64,000 bases of DNA from DZBG01 sp049241565 (lineage in GTDB: Bacteria > Bdellovibrionota > Bacteriovoracia > Bacteriovoracales > Bacteriovoracaceae): the NCBI GenBank assembly GCA_049241565.1, contig JBMLQL010000042.1, positions 1-64,000 of the forward strand, read 5' to 3'. The position numbers were made by a program, and so were the translations under genes. The notes under the pieces are model-generated. The model made no database searches and was not told where the DNA came from. It saw nothing but the letters and a program-made list of their open reading frames with translations. This document shows positions 8,634 to 17,632 of the stretch, piece after piece; positions within the stretch are counted from its first letter, which is position 1, and every line of letters begins with the position of its first letter.

Positions 8634-9962
8634 ATGAACTCGACGCAAACTCTTTTTATTGGAACTGCACCAGAGGTGACAGAGACTTTAAAAAAGAACT
8701 TTAAAAAATTAGGAATCGACTACCGTCTCTCCATTGTAGAGGGAAGTAGAGAAGTCTATGCTCTCAAGCAAAAAGATTATCAATACATCTTTATTCAATC
8801 TAATATTCAAAATTCAAAAATTATCAGAGAGTTGAATCAGCTCAAGCTGCATTTTCCTCAATCAAAGATTATTCTTATCTCACCCAAAGTGGATTTGAAT
8901 TTATCTCTAAGTGTTTTGCGAACAGGCATTTTTGATATCCTGGCCTTTCCTCTCCAAGAAGATGAATTAGAAACTTTTAGTGAACGACTCAAGCTCCATA
9001 GCTCACCCACTAGTGCCAGTGGCCCAAGCCCAGAGCGCGCTGTGCTTCACCTTTTCGTGAGGCCTGAGCATTTTGAATCAAGAGAAGAGCTCTCTTCAGT
9101 CCTTTGGCATTATTTAAATTATTTTCTTGTCCTCAATGATCAAAAATTTTTTAAGACACCGACGAAGCTTCGTCTGGCGCTCAAAGAAAAAGGCCTGATT
9201 AAAAACGATAAGCAAGACCACAAACTTCAGCGTTTTCTTGTAGACCCTTATGGACTCATTTTTGGGCTGAATCTCTCTCAATCAGGTAAGCTTGTCTTCC
9301 TCTTAAAACATCAAGGTCATGAGATCAGTTTAGTCAGTGCTGAGAATCAGTCTCCCTTTAGTATCAATGATATTTTTGGGCCGTATCTGAAAAACATGAT
9401 CTACTCGTCACTCAAACGTCTTCATCAGAAAGATGAAAAAGATCAAGTGGAGCAGCTCGCTCTCACTGATGAAGTCACTGGTGCCTATAATCAGCGCAAG
9501 CTTCTCAGTGATCTGGATCATTATATTCAACTCTATCAGCAAGAGCATAGACCTTTCAATCTTCTGTTCATCGATATCGACTTCTTCAAAAACGTGAACG
9601 ATCAATTCGGCCACGTTGTCGGCAGTCAGCTTCTCATCGATATGGCCGCCGTTCTCAGGCATGAACTGAGATCAAGTGACTTGGTCTATCGTTATGGAGG
9701 AGATGAGTTCATCGTCCTTCTTCCGAAGGCCAGTATTGAGGAAACAAAACGTATTGCTTTAAGAATTTCAGAGTCAGTCAAAGGCAAAGAGTTCATGATT
9801 CAAGGAGGGATTAAGTATCGTCTCTCTCTCTCAATTGGACTTGCCGAGTATCCTACTGATGCTACCAGTGCCAAGGCGATCATCGATTTCGCTGATCGCA
9901 TGATGTATATGTCGAAAAAATCAGGTCGAGGAAAAGTTTTTCACGTGACGGAAGTTTTGTAG
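8634..9962 (+). CDS. Diguanylate cyclase (GGDEF) with receiver-like N-terminus
   Basis: The 442-residue protein has an N-terminal receiver-like region at about 5-120 (TLFIGTAPEV, YIFIQSNI, KIILISPKVD) without an obvious phospho-acceptor Asp. A middle domain of unknown type follows, then a GGDEF domain from about 270. The active-site loop YRYGGDEF is intact and an RSSD inhibitory site lies five residues before it, so it should make c-di-GMP and be product-inhibited. Asp in LLFIDIDFFKNVND supplies the metal site. A TTG at 8631 directly before the ATG is an alternative start. It follows the coiled-coil gene without a gap. A terminator lies 16 bases beyond the stop. Confidence 0.88.
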   Translation: MNSTQTLFIGTAPEVTETLKKNFKKLGIDYRLSIVEGSREVYALKQKDYQYIFIQSNIQNSKIIRELNQLKLHFPQSKIILISPKVDLNLSLSVLRTGIFDILAFPLQEDELETFSERLKLHSSPTSASGPSPERAVLHLFVRPEHFESREELSSVLWHYLNYFLVLNDQKFFKTPTKLRLALKEKGLIKNDKQDHKLQRFLVDPYGLIFGLNLSQSGKLVFLLKHQGHEISLVSAENQSPFSINDIFGPYLKNMIYSSLKRLHQKDEKDQVEQLALTDEVTGAYNQRKLLSDLDHYIQLYQQEHRPFNLLFIDIDFFKNVNDQFGHVVGSQLLIDMAAVLRHELRSSDLVYRYGGDEFIVLLPKASIEETKRIALRISESVKGKEFMIQGGIKYRLSLSIGLAEYPTDATSAKAIIDFADRMMYMSKKSGRGKVFHVTEVL

Positions 9963-9978
9963 TCTAAATAACATCAAA

Positions 9979-10003
9979 AAAAGCCCCTTTGCAGGGGCTT
10001 TTA
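9979..10003. terminator. Bidirectional intrinsic terminator
   Basis: AAAAGCCCC, a short loop (TTTGCA), then GGGGCTTTT gives a GC-rich stem flanked by A and T runs. It lies between the convergent GGDEF gene and the Lys-rich protein gene and can serve both. Confidence 0.85.
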
Positions 10004-10013
10004 ATTTTCAAAC

Positions 10014-10430
10014 TTACTTCTTTGCAACTTTCTTCGTAGCTTTCTTGGCGACCTTCTTCACTGCTTTTTTAGTGATCGCTTTTTTCTTTGGGGCGCTGGC
10101 CTTATTGGCCTTGATGAGTTTTTCAAGTTTAGATTGAAGAGATTGAATCTCTTTTGTCTGAGCTTGCATGAATTTTTTGGCCTTGTTCAATTCAGCGTTA
10201 AGTGTTGAGTTCACTTTTTTCTCAATTGTAGATTTTTCTTTTTGAAATTTCTTTTTTACTTGGGCCAAATCTTTCTCAACAAGTTTTGAGAAATCTTTTT
10301 GCGCATCTTTAACCATCGAGTTAATCGATTTTTTGAGATCCGCTACATTTACATCAGAGATAAGGTGTTCAATATTGTTTTTGATCCCTTTAATTTTTCC
10401 CATGACGCCATCATTTTTTTCAGATTCCAT
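10014..10430 (-). CDS. Coiled-coil protein with Lys/Ala-rich histone-like tail
   Basis: This is a 138-residue protein. Residues about 20-100 are helical and coiled-coil (DLKKSINSMVKDAQKDFSKL). The last 30 residues are a basic tail of KKA/AKK repeats (AITKKAVKKVAKKATKK), as in histone H1-like proteins and PhaF-type phasins. A DNA-binding or granule-associated role is possible, but no partner gene decides between them. The ATG at 10430 has GAGGAGAG in front; a longer open frame reaching 10535 would overlap nadE and has no such site. It starts 17 bases after the nadE stop, so it is probably co-transcribed. Confidence 0.75.
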   Translation of the reverse strand: MESEKNDGVMGKIKGIKNNIEHLISDVNVADLKKSINSMVKDAQKDFSKLVEKDLAQVKKKFQKEKSTIEKKVNSTLNAELNKAKKFMQAQTKEIQSLQSKLEKLIKANKASAPKKKAITKKAVKKVAKKATKKVAKK

Positions 10431-10447
10431 ACTTCTCTCCTCTAAGG

Positions 10448-12196
10448 TTATTGCTGGTAGAACTTCAAGCTTTTGCTTATCGGAACTCGGTGACCGAATC
10501 CAAAGCTTTTTGTCTTGGTCTTTATAATAGGACAAAATTGCTTACGTTTGTATTCAGATTTTACATATAGAGAAAAAACTTTACGAATTTCTTCCTCTGA
10601 AAATCCTTGTTGGGCCAGGTCTTCAGCATCTAAACGATAGCTTAAGATACCTTCAAGCATGGCATCGAGTCTCTTATAGGGTGGAAGTGAGTCTTGATCG
10701 AGTTGATTATCTCGTAATTCGGCGGATGGACCTCGCTCAATAATGCCGTCAGGGATGAGGTTGCCGTGATGCTTGTTGAGGTACTCAGAAAGACGGTAAA
10801 CCTCTGTTTTAAATAGATCTCCGAGCATAGAAATGGCGCCAACAGAGTCTCCGTATTGAGTGGAGTAACCCACAGCGAGCTCTGATTTATTAGAGGTGTT
10901 GATAACCATGGCCCCGGTTTGGTTAGAGCGAGTGTAGAGGAGTGTCCCTCGCAATCGGCTTTGGATATTTTCATCGGTAAGGCCTGTGAAGGGCTCTTCA
11001 AAAGTTTGGGTGAAAGCGTTTTTAACCGAGGAATGGAAAAACTTAATGGGAAGAAATTGCATTTTTATTCCTACTCGGCGGCACATTTCATCGGCCAGCT
11101 GAGTGGAAGTGGAGCTTGAATGCACACTTGGCATATAAATGGCCTCTACGGTCTGGCCAGGTTTTAAGGCGAGCTTAACAAGGGCGAGGACCAAGGCCGA
11201 ATCGATCCCCCCAGAAAGGGCCACGAGGAAATGGTTAAAGCCAGACTTGGCGGCATACTCTTGTAGACCAAAACAAAGGGCCTTGAGAATGAGCTCACAC
11301 TGCTGATCACTCCATGGTTTAAGCTCAATCGGTTTTTGAGAATAGTCGAGTCTTGGGGTGAAAAGTCCCTCCCAAGTATTCTCATAGGCCAGAGTAGGTG
11401 ATTTGAATTTGGCCTTAGAGTCTTGATGATTCCATTTTAAAATCTCAGGAATAAAAGGTTTACCCTGAAGAAGAATTTCTTCGGCCAGGACGATAAAGCT
11501 TGAGCCATCAAAGAGAACCTCGTCTTCACCACCAACGCGATTGACATAAATAAAGGGAGCCTCAAAAAGATGAGAGAGCTCTTTACCACGCTTGAGACGA
11601 CGCTCGATTTTATCGATATCAAAGGGAGAGGCACTAAGATTGATGACGCCATCAAGTTTTAATTTTTTAGAATCACAATCTGTCTTCATTTCACGACATG
11701 GATCAGTGAGATGAATGCTTGAGTGCCACATGTCCTCGCAAATCAGAAGTCCGTATGTTTTTGAGTCAAATTGGTAGTAAGCGTTTTCATGTCCAGCGGT
11801 GAAGTATTTCTCTTCATCAAAAATATCGTAATTAGGAAGGAGGCGTTTGGTGTAGAGAATTTTTAGTCCCTTTCCTGGAATAACTTCATACATGACATTG
11901 GTAATTTTAAGAGGAAGACCAGCCTCATCCATTTCATAGGCGAGCCCTCCCATAAGTGCACGAGAGCTCCATGAAGCTGAAAGAGATTTGGCCCAAGTTT
12001 CAATATCAGAGAGATGCTTTTGATAAGCTTTAATAAAGGGTCTTTGTAAGCAGAGATCTTGTAGAGGATAGCCCGTTAAAAAAAGTTCGGGAAAAAGGTG
12101 GAGACCCTCTTCTGAAAAACTTTGTTTTAAGTACTGACTAATACTAGAGAAATCGGCAAGTGTGTGATGACTTTGATGGAGATAAATTTGACTCAT
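10448..12196 (-). CDS. nadE: NAD+ synthase, glutamine-dependent
   Basis: This two-domain enzyme of 582 residues converts nicotinate adenine dinucleotide to NAD+ using glutamine. The N-terminal nitrilase-like glutaminase domain shows the expected triad regions: Glu in LFPELFLTGYP, Lys in FDEEKYFTAGH and Cys in LLICEDMW. The C-terminal synthetase domain has the ATP loop LVALSGGIDSALVLAL near 330 and NTSNKSELAVGY for substrate binding. Length and domain order are those of the long bacterial form, so no separate amidotransferase is needed. The Lys-rich protein gene follows. Confidence 0.95.
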   Translation of the reverse strand: MSQIYLHQSHHTLADFSSISQYLKQSFSEEGLHLFPELFLTGYPLQDLCLQRPFIKAYQKHLSDIETWAKSLSASWSSRALMGGLAYEMDEAGLPLKITNVMYEVIPGKGLKILYTKRLLPNYDIFDEEKYFTAGHENAYYQFDSKTYGLLICEDMWHSSIHLTDPCREMKTDCDSKKLKLDGVINLSASPFDIDKIERRLKRGKELSHLFEAPFIYVNRVGGEDEVLFDGSSFIVLAEEILLQGKPFIPEILKWNHQDSKAKFKSPTLAYENTWEGLFTPRLDYSQKPIELKPWSDQQCELILKALCFGLQEYAAKSGFNHFLVALSGGIDSALVLALVKLALKPGQTVEAIYMPSVHSSSTSTQLADEMCRRVGIKMQFLPIKFFHSSVKNAFTQTFEEPFTGLTDENIQSRLRGTLLYTRSNQTGAMVINTSNKSELAVGYSTQYGDSVGAISMLGDLFKTEVYRLSEYLNKHHGNLIPDGIIERGPSAELRDNQLDQDSLPPYKRLDAMLEGILSYRLDAEDLAQQGFSEEEIRKVFSLYVKSEYKRKQFCPIIKTKTKSFGFGHRVPISKSLKFYQQ

Positions 12197-12294
12197 AAAC
12201 CCTCGGAGACAATTCGCCTTGACACAAGGCTCAATTTAGCGGTACTGGAACAAGATAATTATACATATAAATTCACTAATTTGAGAGAAGAGTT

Positions 12295-13650
12295 ATGGTT
12301 GATTTGAAGTCTGTGCGAGTTCTAGTGATCGGGGCCGGGATGGCCGGTTCAGAAGCTGCTTATTTTCTGGCCGAAAAAGGGATTTCAGTGGTTTTAGTTG
12401 AGAATAAAACTCTTCAAAAAAACCCAGCTCAAAAAATCAATTCATTTGCGGAACTTGTTTGTACTAATTCACTCAAATCTAAAGATGCTCATTCGGCCCA
12501 TGGACTTTTAAAGTCAGAAATGAGTGCTTTCGGCTCAATTATTTTAAAGGCTGCTCAAATTCATGCCGTTCCAGCGGGGGATGCCCTGGCCGTTGATCGT
12601 GAAAAATTTTCGGAAGAAGTGACGAGTGCTCTAAAGTCTCATCCTTTGATTCGTGTGGTTGAAGCAGAAGCTGATAATCCAATAGAGATGATGAAGCATT
12701 TTGAATGCTCGTATGTGATTGTGGCGTCTGGGCCACTGACGACGAAGAAGCTGGAAGAGTGGATTCTCTCAGAAGTCTCAAATGATGATTTTTATTTCTA
12801 TGATGCTATCGCCCCGGTAGTGGATGCCGATACACTTGATTATTCAAAACTTTATTTTAAAGACCGTCATAAATCTCCAGATGAATCAGCGGATTATTTG
12901 AATGCGCCGATGAATAAAGAGCAATACGAAGCTTTTATTGAAGAGCTAGTAAAAGCAGAGAAATCTCAGGCCAAAGACTTTGAGGATTGGAAGTTTTTTG
13001 AATCATGTTTGCCAGTGGATCTGATGGCCGAGCGTGGAAAAGATACAGCACGCTTTTCTTGTATGAAACCGATTGGCCTTGAACTTCCGGACGGAAAAGA
13101 GCCCTGGGCCGTGGTTCAACTACGCAAAGAAAACTTACTTGGTTCAGCTTTTAATCTTGTAGGATTTCAGACTCGCCTCACTTATAAAGAACAAGTGCGT
13201 GTATTCCGAATGATTCCAGGCCTAGAAGAGGCGAGCTTTATTCATTTAGGTTCGGTTCACCGTAACAGTTATCTCAATGCTCGCACCCTCCTGAATCAAG
13301 ATCTTTCCATGAAGACGAAACCTAATGTGTATTTTGCCGGCCAGATTACAGGAGTAGAGGGGTATACAGAGAGTGCCAGTATGGGAATCTATGCGGCTTT
13401 CCAGCTTTGGCGCAAAATCCAGAACAAAGCTCCGGCCGTTTTTCCGGTGGAAACTGGGATGGGCTGTTTAGTGAATTATATCATGACGTGCCAAAAACCA
13501 ACGCCTTCAAATATCAATTTTGGGCTCTTGCCGACGATTGAGCTGACAAAAGAGCAGCGCCGAAACAAGAATCGCAAGAAAATAAAAAAAGAATTAGTCG
13601 CAATCAAGGCCAGAGAGGTTTTCGAGCGCTTTGTTTCTGAGTTAGAATAG
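12295..13650 (+). CDS. trmFO: tRNA (uracil-54-C5) methyltransferase, folate/FAD-dependent
   Basis: TrmFO makes ribothymidine at position 54 of tRNA from methylenetetrahydrofolate and reduced FAD. The 451 residues begin with the FAD-binding motif VLVIGAGMAGSEAAYFL and ELVCTNSLKS, both typical of the family. SCMKPIG holds the conserved Cys used for folate handling, and VYFAGQITGVEGYTESASMG near the C-terminus is the second FAD motif. The ATG follows GAGAAGAG. A C-terminal stretch rich in Lys and Arg (RRNKNRKKIKKE) fits tRNA binding. The next gene lies 27 bases on in the same direction. Confidence 0.95.
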   Translation: MVDLKSVRVLVIGAGMAGSEAAYFLAEKGISVVLVENKTLQKNPAQKINSFAELVCTNSLKSKDAHSAHGLLKSEMSAFGSIILKAAQIHAVPAGDALAVDREKFSEEVTSALKSHPLIRVVEAEADNPIEMMKHFECSYVIVASGPLTTKKLEEWILSEVSNDDFYFYDAIAPVVDADTLDYSKLYFKDRHKSPDESADYLNAPMNKEQYEAFIEELVKAEKSQAKDFEDWKFFESCLPVDLMAERGKDTARFSCMKPIGLELPDGKEPWAVVQLRKENLLGSAFNLVGFQTRLTYKEQVRVFRMIPGLEEASFIHLGSVHRNSYLNARTLLNQDLSMKTKPNVYFAGQITGVEGYTESASMGIYAAFQLWRKIQNKAPAVFPVETGMGCLVNYIMTCQKPTPSNINFGLLPTIELTKEQRRNKNRKKIKKELVAIKAREVFERFVSELE

Positions 13651-13677
13651 TCTAAATATTTTAACAGCGAGTTTATT

Positions 13678-14580
13678 GTGGTTGGTATCTTTCTAGTTGT
13701 TTTGGCCTCATTTCTTTGGGCACTTGATACTCTTATTCGTTACCCTTTAGTTGAAAAAGGGATTAATCCTCTTAATATTGTTTTTTTCGAACATGTTATT
13801 TTGACGGTTCTCTTCGGGCTTCCTCTTCTGGCCAATATCAAACGTATTGGTGAGTTTAAACTCGGAGACCTTTTTTATTTTCTTTTTGTCGGGGCCATTG
13901 GTTCGGCCTTTGCCACTGTTTGTTTTACTGAATCTTTTCAATACCTCAATCCCTCACTAGTGATTTTGCTTCAAAAGCTTCAACCACTGGTGGCCATCTC
14001 CCTAGCAGCTATTTTCCTGAAAGAACAAATCCAGAAGGCCTTTTTATTTTGGGCCTTTGTTTGTCTCTTAGGGGGATACCTCATTAGTGCTCCGGATATC
14101 ACTCGTTTTTATCATTTGATCATTCAAGATTATAAAATGGTGAGTTCAGATGCCGCTCTTCGTGGTTACGCTCTGGTGGGAATTTCTATTTTAGGTTGGG
14201 GGGCGACTACTGTTTTTGGGAAGAAGCTGACTAACCAAGGTTATTCTTCTCGCTCGATCATGGGAGGAAGATTTTTTATTGGAATGATGGCGATGATTCC
14301 TTTCATTCAGTGGAATGGAAATCTTCAATTCTCCGACCCGATGGATTATCTCAAACTTCTTTTGATGGTTTTAATTTCTGGGGCCCTGGCGATGTATTTA
14401 TACTATCAAGGCCTCAATAAAATCTCGGCGAAGTCTTGTGCTATTGCTGAAATGTTTTTTCCCTTCTTTGCGGTCATCGCAAATTGGGTCTTCTTGGGGA
14501 AACAACTCTCTGAGATTCAATTAGTAGGAGGGTCGCTGCTGATTTTGGGCTCCCTTGTGATTCAACTTAAAAAGTATTAG
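13678..14580 (+). CDS. EamA/DMT-family transporter
   Basis: The 300-residue membrane protein has about ten transmembrane helices arranged as two EamA repeats. Typical repeat ends are visible in ISLAAIFLKEQI in the first half and FFAVIANWVFLGKQL in the second. The drug/metabolite transporter family exports or imports small molecules; the substrate cannot be told. It starts with GTG 27 bases after trmFO and has only a weak ribosome site. The glycosyltransferase-like gene starts 2 bases after its stop, so the three genes probably share a transcript. Confidence 0.85.
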   Translation: MVGIFLVVLASFLWALDTLIRYPLVEKGINPLNIVFFEHVILTVLFGLPLLANIKRIGEFKLGDLFYFLFVGAIGSAFATVCFTESFQYLNPSLVILLQKLQPLVAISLAAIFLKEQIQKAFLFWAFVCLLGGYLISAPDITRFYHLIIQDYKMVSSDAALRGYALVGISILGWGATTVFGKKLTNQGYSSRSIMGGRFFIGMMAMIPFIQWNGNLQFSDPMDYLKLLLMVLISGALAMYLYYQGLNKISAKSCAIAEMFFPFFAVIANWVFLGKQLSEIQLVGGSLLILGSLVIQLKKY

Positions 14581-14582
14581 TT

Positions 14583-15635
14583 ATGAGTACAGTTTTTGCT
14601 ATCGATTCTCTTCTCTCTCGTGATCAGGCCATTTTTTGTTTTGAGCTGATGCTTCAGCGTGATCATGAAGCCACTCTGGTGACTCTGGCCCATAAACAGG
14701 GGGGAATTTTAGGAACGGTAGAATTTCACAAAGTTATTTCAAGTTTTCTGGCGCGCAAGGTGAGTGATCTTAAAGGACTCCTCTCAAATTTTTGGGTGCT
14801 ACCTTCTGGGGCAAAGTCTCTTCAGCTTCCACCTGACACTACTGAACTTATTATTTTTTCTCGTGGTTATATTCATGGACTTAATATTCCTCAGCATATC
14901 AAAACTTCAGTTTATGTATATGAGTGGGATACTTATTTAAATCCAGAAAAAGTCAGTGGCTTTCAGCGTCTTTTTAAAGCTTACGTCAACGATTGGCGCT
15001 TGAAGAGTTTAAGACAGTACAAACATATTGCAGTGAGCTCGGAGTATTTAAAAAACAAGCTTGGTCTCTCCCATGCTCAGGTTGTGGTCCCCACTTTTAA
15101 AACAGAAGATTATAGTTTCGTGAAAGATGAAGACCATAATTTTATGTTCACTCACACTCTGGTCTATACCTATGGATTAACCGTAGAGCAGCTTGATCTT
15201 CTTTTTAGTGTGGCCCGAGACTTAAAACATGCTCTTAAGATCATGGGACCTGATACTCATCTAGAGTCTCTAAAGAAAAAATATCCTGAAGTGGAATTTA
15301 TTGGAGACCATTGCGAGGCCACGGCCTCTATGCTCTCACACCAGGCGAAGGGCGTGTGTGATTTTTCTCTCTCTGCTTTTCCGGCCCGGGCCTTTGGGGC
15401 CCTTTGTAATGGAAGACCTGCGGCGGTGATGAAAAATCCAGTGTACCAAGAATATCTTCCTGAGGAGATGATTTTTCAGCTCACAGAATGGAAGAAGGAA
15501 GAGCTTTCAGGACTTCTTCAAAATATTGAATCCAAATATCTTCAGTTTGACCGCAAGGTTTTAAGAAGAGCAGGGCTCAAATGGAATGAGCGTCTGTTTA
15601 AGGCAAAGATGCGACATTTTTTAGACCATCAATAA
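14583..15635 (+). CDS. Putative GT-B-type glycosyltransferase
   Basis: This is a 350-residue soluble protein. The layout resembles GT-B/GT4 glycosyltransferases: an N-terminal Rossmann-like half (IIFSRGYIHGL, TSVYVYEWDTYLNPEK, HIAVSSEYLKNKL), a strand-turn near 205 (HALKIMGPDTHLESLKKKYPEVEFIG), and a late segment FGALCNGRPAAVMKNPVYQEYL where the family has its sugar-nucleotide E-x7-E region. That last motif is not clearly kept, so activity is uncertain. Its end overlaps the convergent DHH phosphoesterase gene by 38 bases. Confidence 0.55.
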   Translation: MSTVFAIDSLLSRDQAIFCFELMLQRDHEATLVTLAHKQGGILGTVEFHKVISSFLARKVSDLKGLLSNFWVLPSGAKSLQLPPDTTELIIFSRGYIHGLNIPQHIKTSVYVYEWDTYLNPEKVSGFQRLFKAYVNDWRLKSLRQYKHIAVSSEYLKNKLGLSHAQVVVPTFKTEDYSFVKDEDHNFMFTHTLVYTYGLTVEQLDLLFSVARDLKHALKIMGPDTHLESLKKKYPEVEFIGDHCEATASMLSHQAKGVCDFSLSAFPARAFGALCNGRPAAVMKNPVYQEYLPEEMIFQLTEWKKEELSGLLQNIESKYLQFDRKVLRRAGLKWNERLFKAKMRHFLDHQ

Positions 15636-16611
15636 GACTTTCTATTTTTTGGATTGAAGCTTCAATAAGCTGTTCAGTGGTTTTCCCATTTTTAGGAATG
15701 ATCGTAGCCGCTGAATGAGAGTGACCTCCGCCACCTATCCCTTGAGCAATCAGACCCACATCTAGATCTCCTTGAGAGCGGAGAGATATTTTAACGACCT
15801 GACCGTCATCACGGAACATACAGGCCACACGCATATGAGCAAGAATAAGAAGATGATTAATAAAGGCATGAGTGTCCTCGACATCTGAGCCATAACGATC
15901 AATATCTTCACGCTTAAAAGTGATCCAAGCAATGTCTTCGCGTTTATTAATCTGGGCCGATTGAAGAATCATTCCAAGTAAGTGCATATGAGGAACTTTT
16001 TTGGTTCCGTAAATACCATTATAGGCCTCAGGAGGACTAATTCCTGTGCTCATGAGTTTGGCCACGACTTCGTGAGTTTTCGCCGTCACGTTAGGGTAGC
16101 GAAAACTACTTGTATCAATAATAATGGCCGTATAAAGAGGAAGAGCTATTTTTTTAGTAAGTTTAACGCCGATAGATTCAATTAAATCGCACACTAATTC
16201 ACCAGTTGCAGCCGCTTTGACATTCAAACAATGCTCAGTGAAATCGTTTCCACGAGCAGGGTGATGATCAATATAAAGAATTTCTGTTTTTGGACCAAAA
16301 AATTTATTGAAGTGTAGTCCAACACGATCAATCGAGTTAGTATCAACTACGATAATAAGATCTGGGACAAAATGTTGATGATTTTTTTTATAGTCTTCAA
16401 GACTGATAACTACATGGTCTGAATCCAGATAACGATATCGTTCGAGAAGAGGTTCTTCATTGACGCAGATGACGTTTTTACCAAAGGCCACTAAGGCCAG
16501 CGTAAGAGCTATTTCACTGCCAATCCCGTCAGCGTCGGGAAAGTCATGAGTTGTCACCAGAATGTTCTGTGACCCTTGAATTCTTGAACGAAAAATATCT
16601 ACAATAGTCAT
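15598..16611 (-). CDS. DHH/DHHA1 phosphoesterase (NrnA-like)
   Basis: Member of the NrnA/oligoribonuclease branch of DHH phosphoesterases, 337 residues. The metal-site motifs run in order: HDFPDADGIGSE near 23-34, VVDTNSIDRVG, YIDHHPARGNDF (the DHH itself) and IIDTSSFRY. The C-terminal DHHA1 domain ends with GIGGGGHSHSAATII, the substrate-binding GGGH loop. Relatives degrade short RNA oligonucleotides or pAp, and some cleave cyclic dinucleotide products. Breakdown of pGpG would suit a genome with GGDEF proteins, but that is inference. Its 3' end overlaps the gene on the other strand. Confidence 0.85.
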   Translation of the reverse strand: MTIVDIFRSRIQGSQNILVTTHDFPDADGIGSEIALTLALVAFGKNVICVNEEPLLERYRYLDSDHVVISLEDYKKNHQHFVPDLIIVVDTNSIDRVGLHFNKFFGPKTEILYIDHHPARGNDFTEHCLNVKAAATGELVCDLIESIGVKLTKKIALPLYTAIIIDTSSFRYPNVTAKTHEVVAKLMSTGISPPEAYNGIYGTKKVPHMHLLGMILQSAQINKREDIAWITFKREDIDRYGSDVEDTHAFINHLLILAHMRVACMFRDDGQVVKISLRSQGDLDVGLIAQGIGGGGHSHSAATIIPKNGKTTEQLIEASIQKIESLIDGLKNVASLP

Positions 16612-16681
16612 GTCTTAAGTTTTCGGTATTTTAAAGGGTAACTGTAACCTTATTATCCTATTTTCAGATGGATGGTGGATT

Positions 16682-17632
16682 TTGGCCAATTTAGTTCACG
16701 ATAAAGCGATAGTAGTTGAGAGTTTAACTAAAGATTACCCAGGAAGAAGGGCGGTGGACTCGCTTTCATTTAGTGTGAATCGTGGGACGATTCATGGTTT
16801 TCTAGGCCCTAATGGGGCAGGGAAATCCACAACACTACGTATGATGGCCGGTCTTCTCAGCGCCACTGAGGGAAAAATCCTAATCAATGGAATTTTGCAA
16901 ACACCTGAGAATAAAGAATTAAAAAATAAGCTAGGCCTACTTCCGGAGCATGCACCTCTGTATCCTGAGCTTTCAGTGAAAGAGTATTTAAGCTTTGTTC
17001 TGAAGCTTCATGGTCAGTTTAAAAATACTGAGCTTGATCGTCTGATAGAGGAACTTCAGCTGGCCGATGTGAGTGATAGGCTCATTGGCCACCTCTCACG
17101 TGGTTATCGTCAGCGTGTGGGTCTGGCCCAGGCCATGATCTATGATCCAGAAATAATTATTATGGATGAGCCAACCACCGGACTCGATCCTCATTCGGTG
17201 ATTGAGTGGAGAGAGTGGATCAAAAAATTAACTCCGCAAAAAACAATTATTTTTTCAAGCCATATCCTGAGTGAAGTGGAGCAGCTCTGTGATGATATTA
17301 CTGTGATCCATCACGGAAAAATGAAGGCCACGGGAAAACTCTCTGATATTCAAAAACAATTTAATCGTGGTCAGAAAGTAAATCTTGAGGCTGGTGTTCA
17401 TAAACATCTTCATGATGATCTTTTAAAGCAATCCTTTGTTGAAAAAATTTCTCACCAGAGATTTGATCATAAAAAAACTTTTCTAGAGTTAGTACTGAAA
17501 GGTGAGGAAGATATGAGGCCGGCCCTTATTGAATGGCTAGTCTCACAAAAAATTCCGGTTTATTCTCTTGAACTCTCAGAGTTTGACCTAGAAGAAATTT
17601 TTATGAAACTCACGGTAGGAGAAGAGAAATGA
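16682..17632 (+). CDS. ABC transporter ATPase, GldA-like
   Basis: The 316-residue ATPase has Walker A GPNGAGKSTT near 45, the signature LSRGYRQRVGLAQAM (S-R-G-Y in place of SGGQ, usual in this subfamily), Walker B IIIMDEPTTGLDP and the switch His in IFSSHILSEVEQ. A C-terminal extension of about 90 residues follows. The start codon is TTG, with GGTGGA 4 bases ahead. It is the first gene of an overlapping set that encodes an ABC-2 permease, a GldG-like subunit and a DUF4340-like protein. This set is the counterpart of the Bacteroidetes GldA/F/G complex and is common in Bdellovibrionota and myxobacteria. The substrate is unknown. Confidence 0.88.
   Translation: MANLVHDKAIVVESLTKDYPGRRAVDSLSFSVNRGTIHGFLGPNGAGKSTTLRMMAGLLSATEGKILINGILQTPENKELKNKLGLLPEHAPLYPELSVKEYLSFVLKLHGQFKNTELDRLIEELQLADVSDRLIGHLSRGYRQRVGLAQAMIYDPEIIIMDEPTTGLDPHSVIEWREWIKKLTPQKTIIFSSHILSEVEQLCDDITVIHHGKMKATGKLSDIQKQFNRGQKVNLEAGVHKHLHDDLLKQSFVEKISHQRFDHKKTFLELVLKGEEDMRPALIEWLVSQKIPVYSLELSEFDLEEIFMKLTVGEEK

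Noticed and set aside
9408..9662. 84-residue minus-strand frame
   Set aside because: Antisense to the GGDEF domain, whose motifs are intact.
12219..12247. TTGACA-based promoter ahead of trmFO
   Set aside because: The -35 is perfect but the base group at 17-18 spacing (GTACTG) is a poor -10, so the start cannot be placed.
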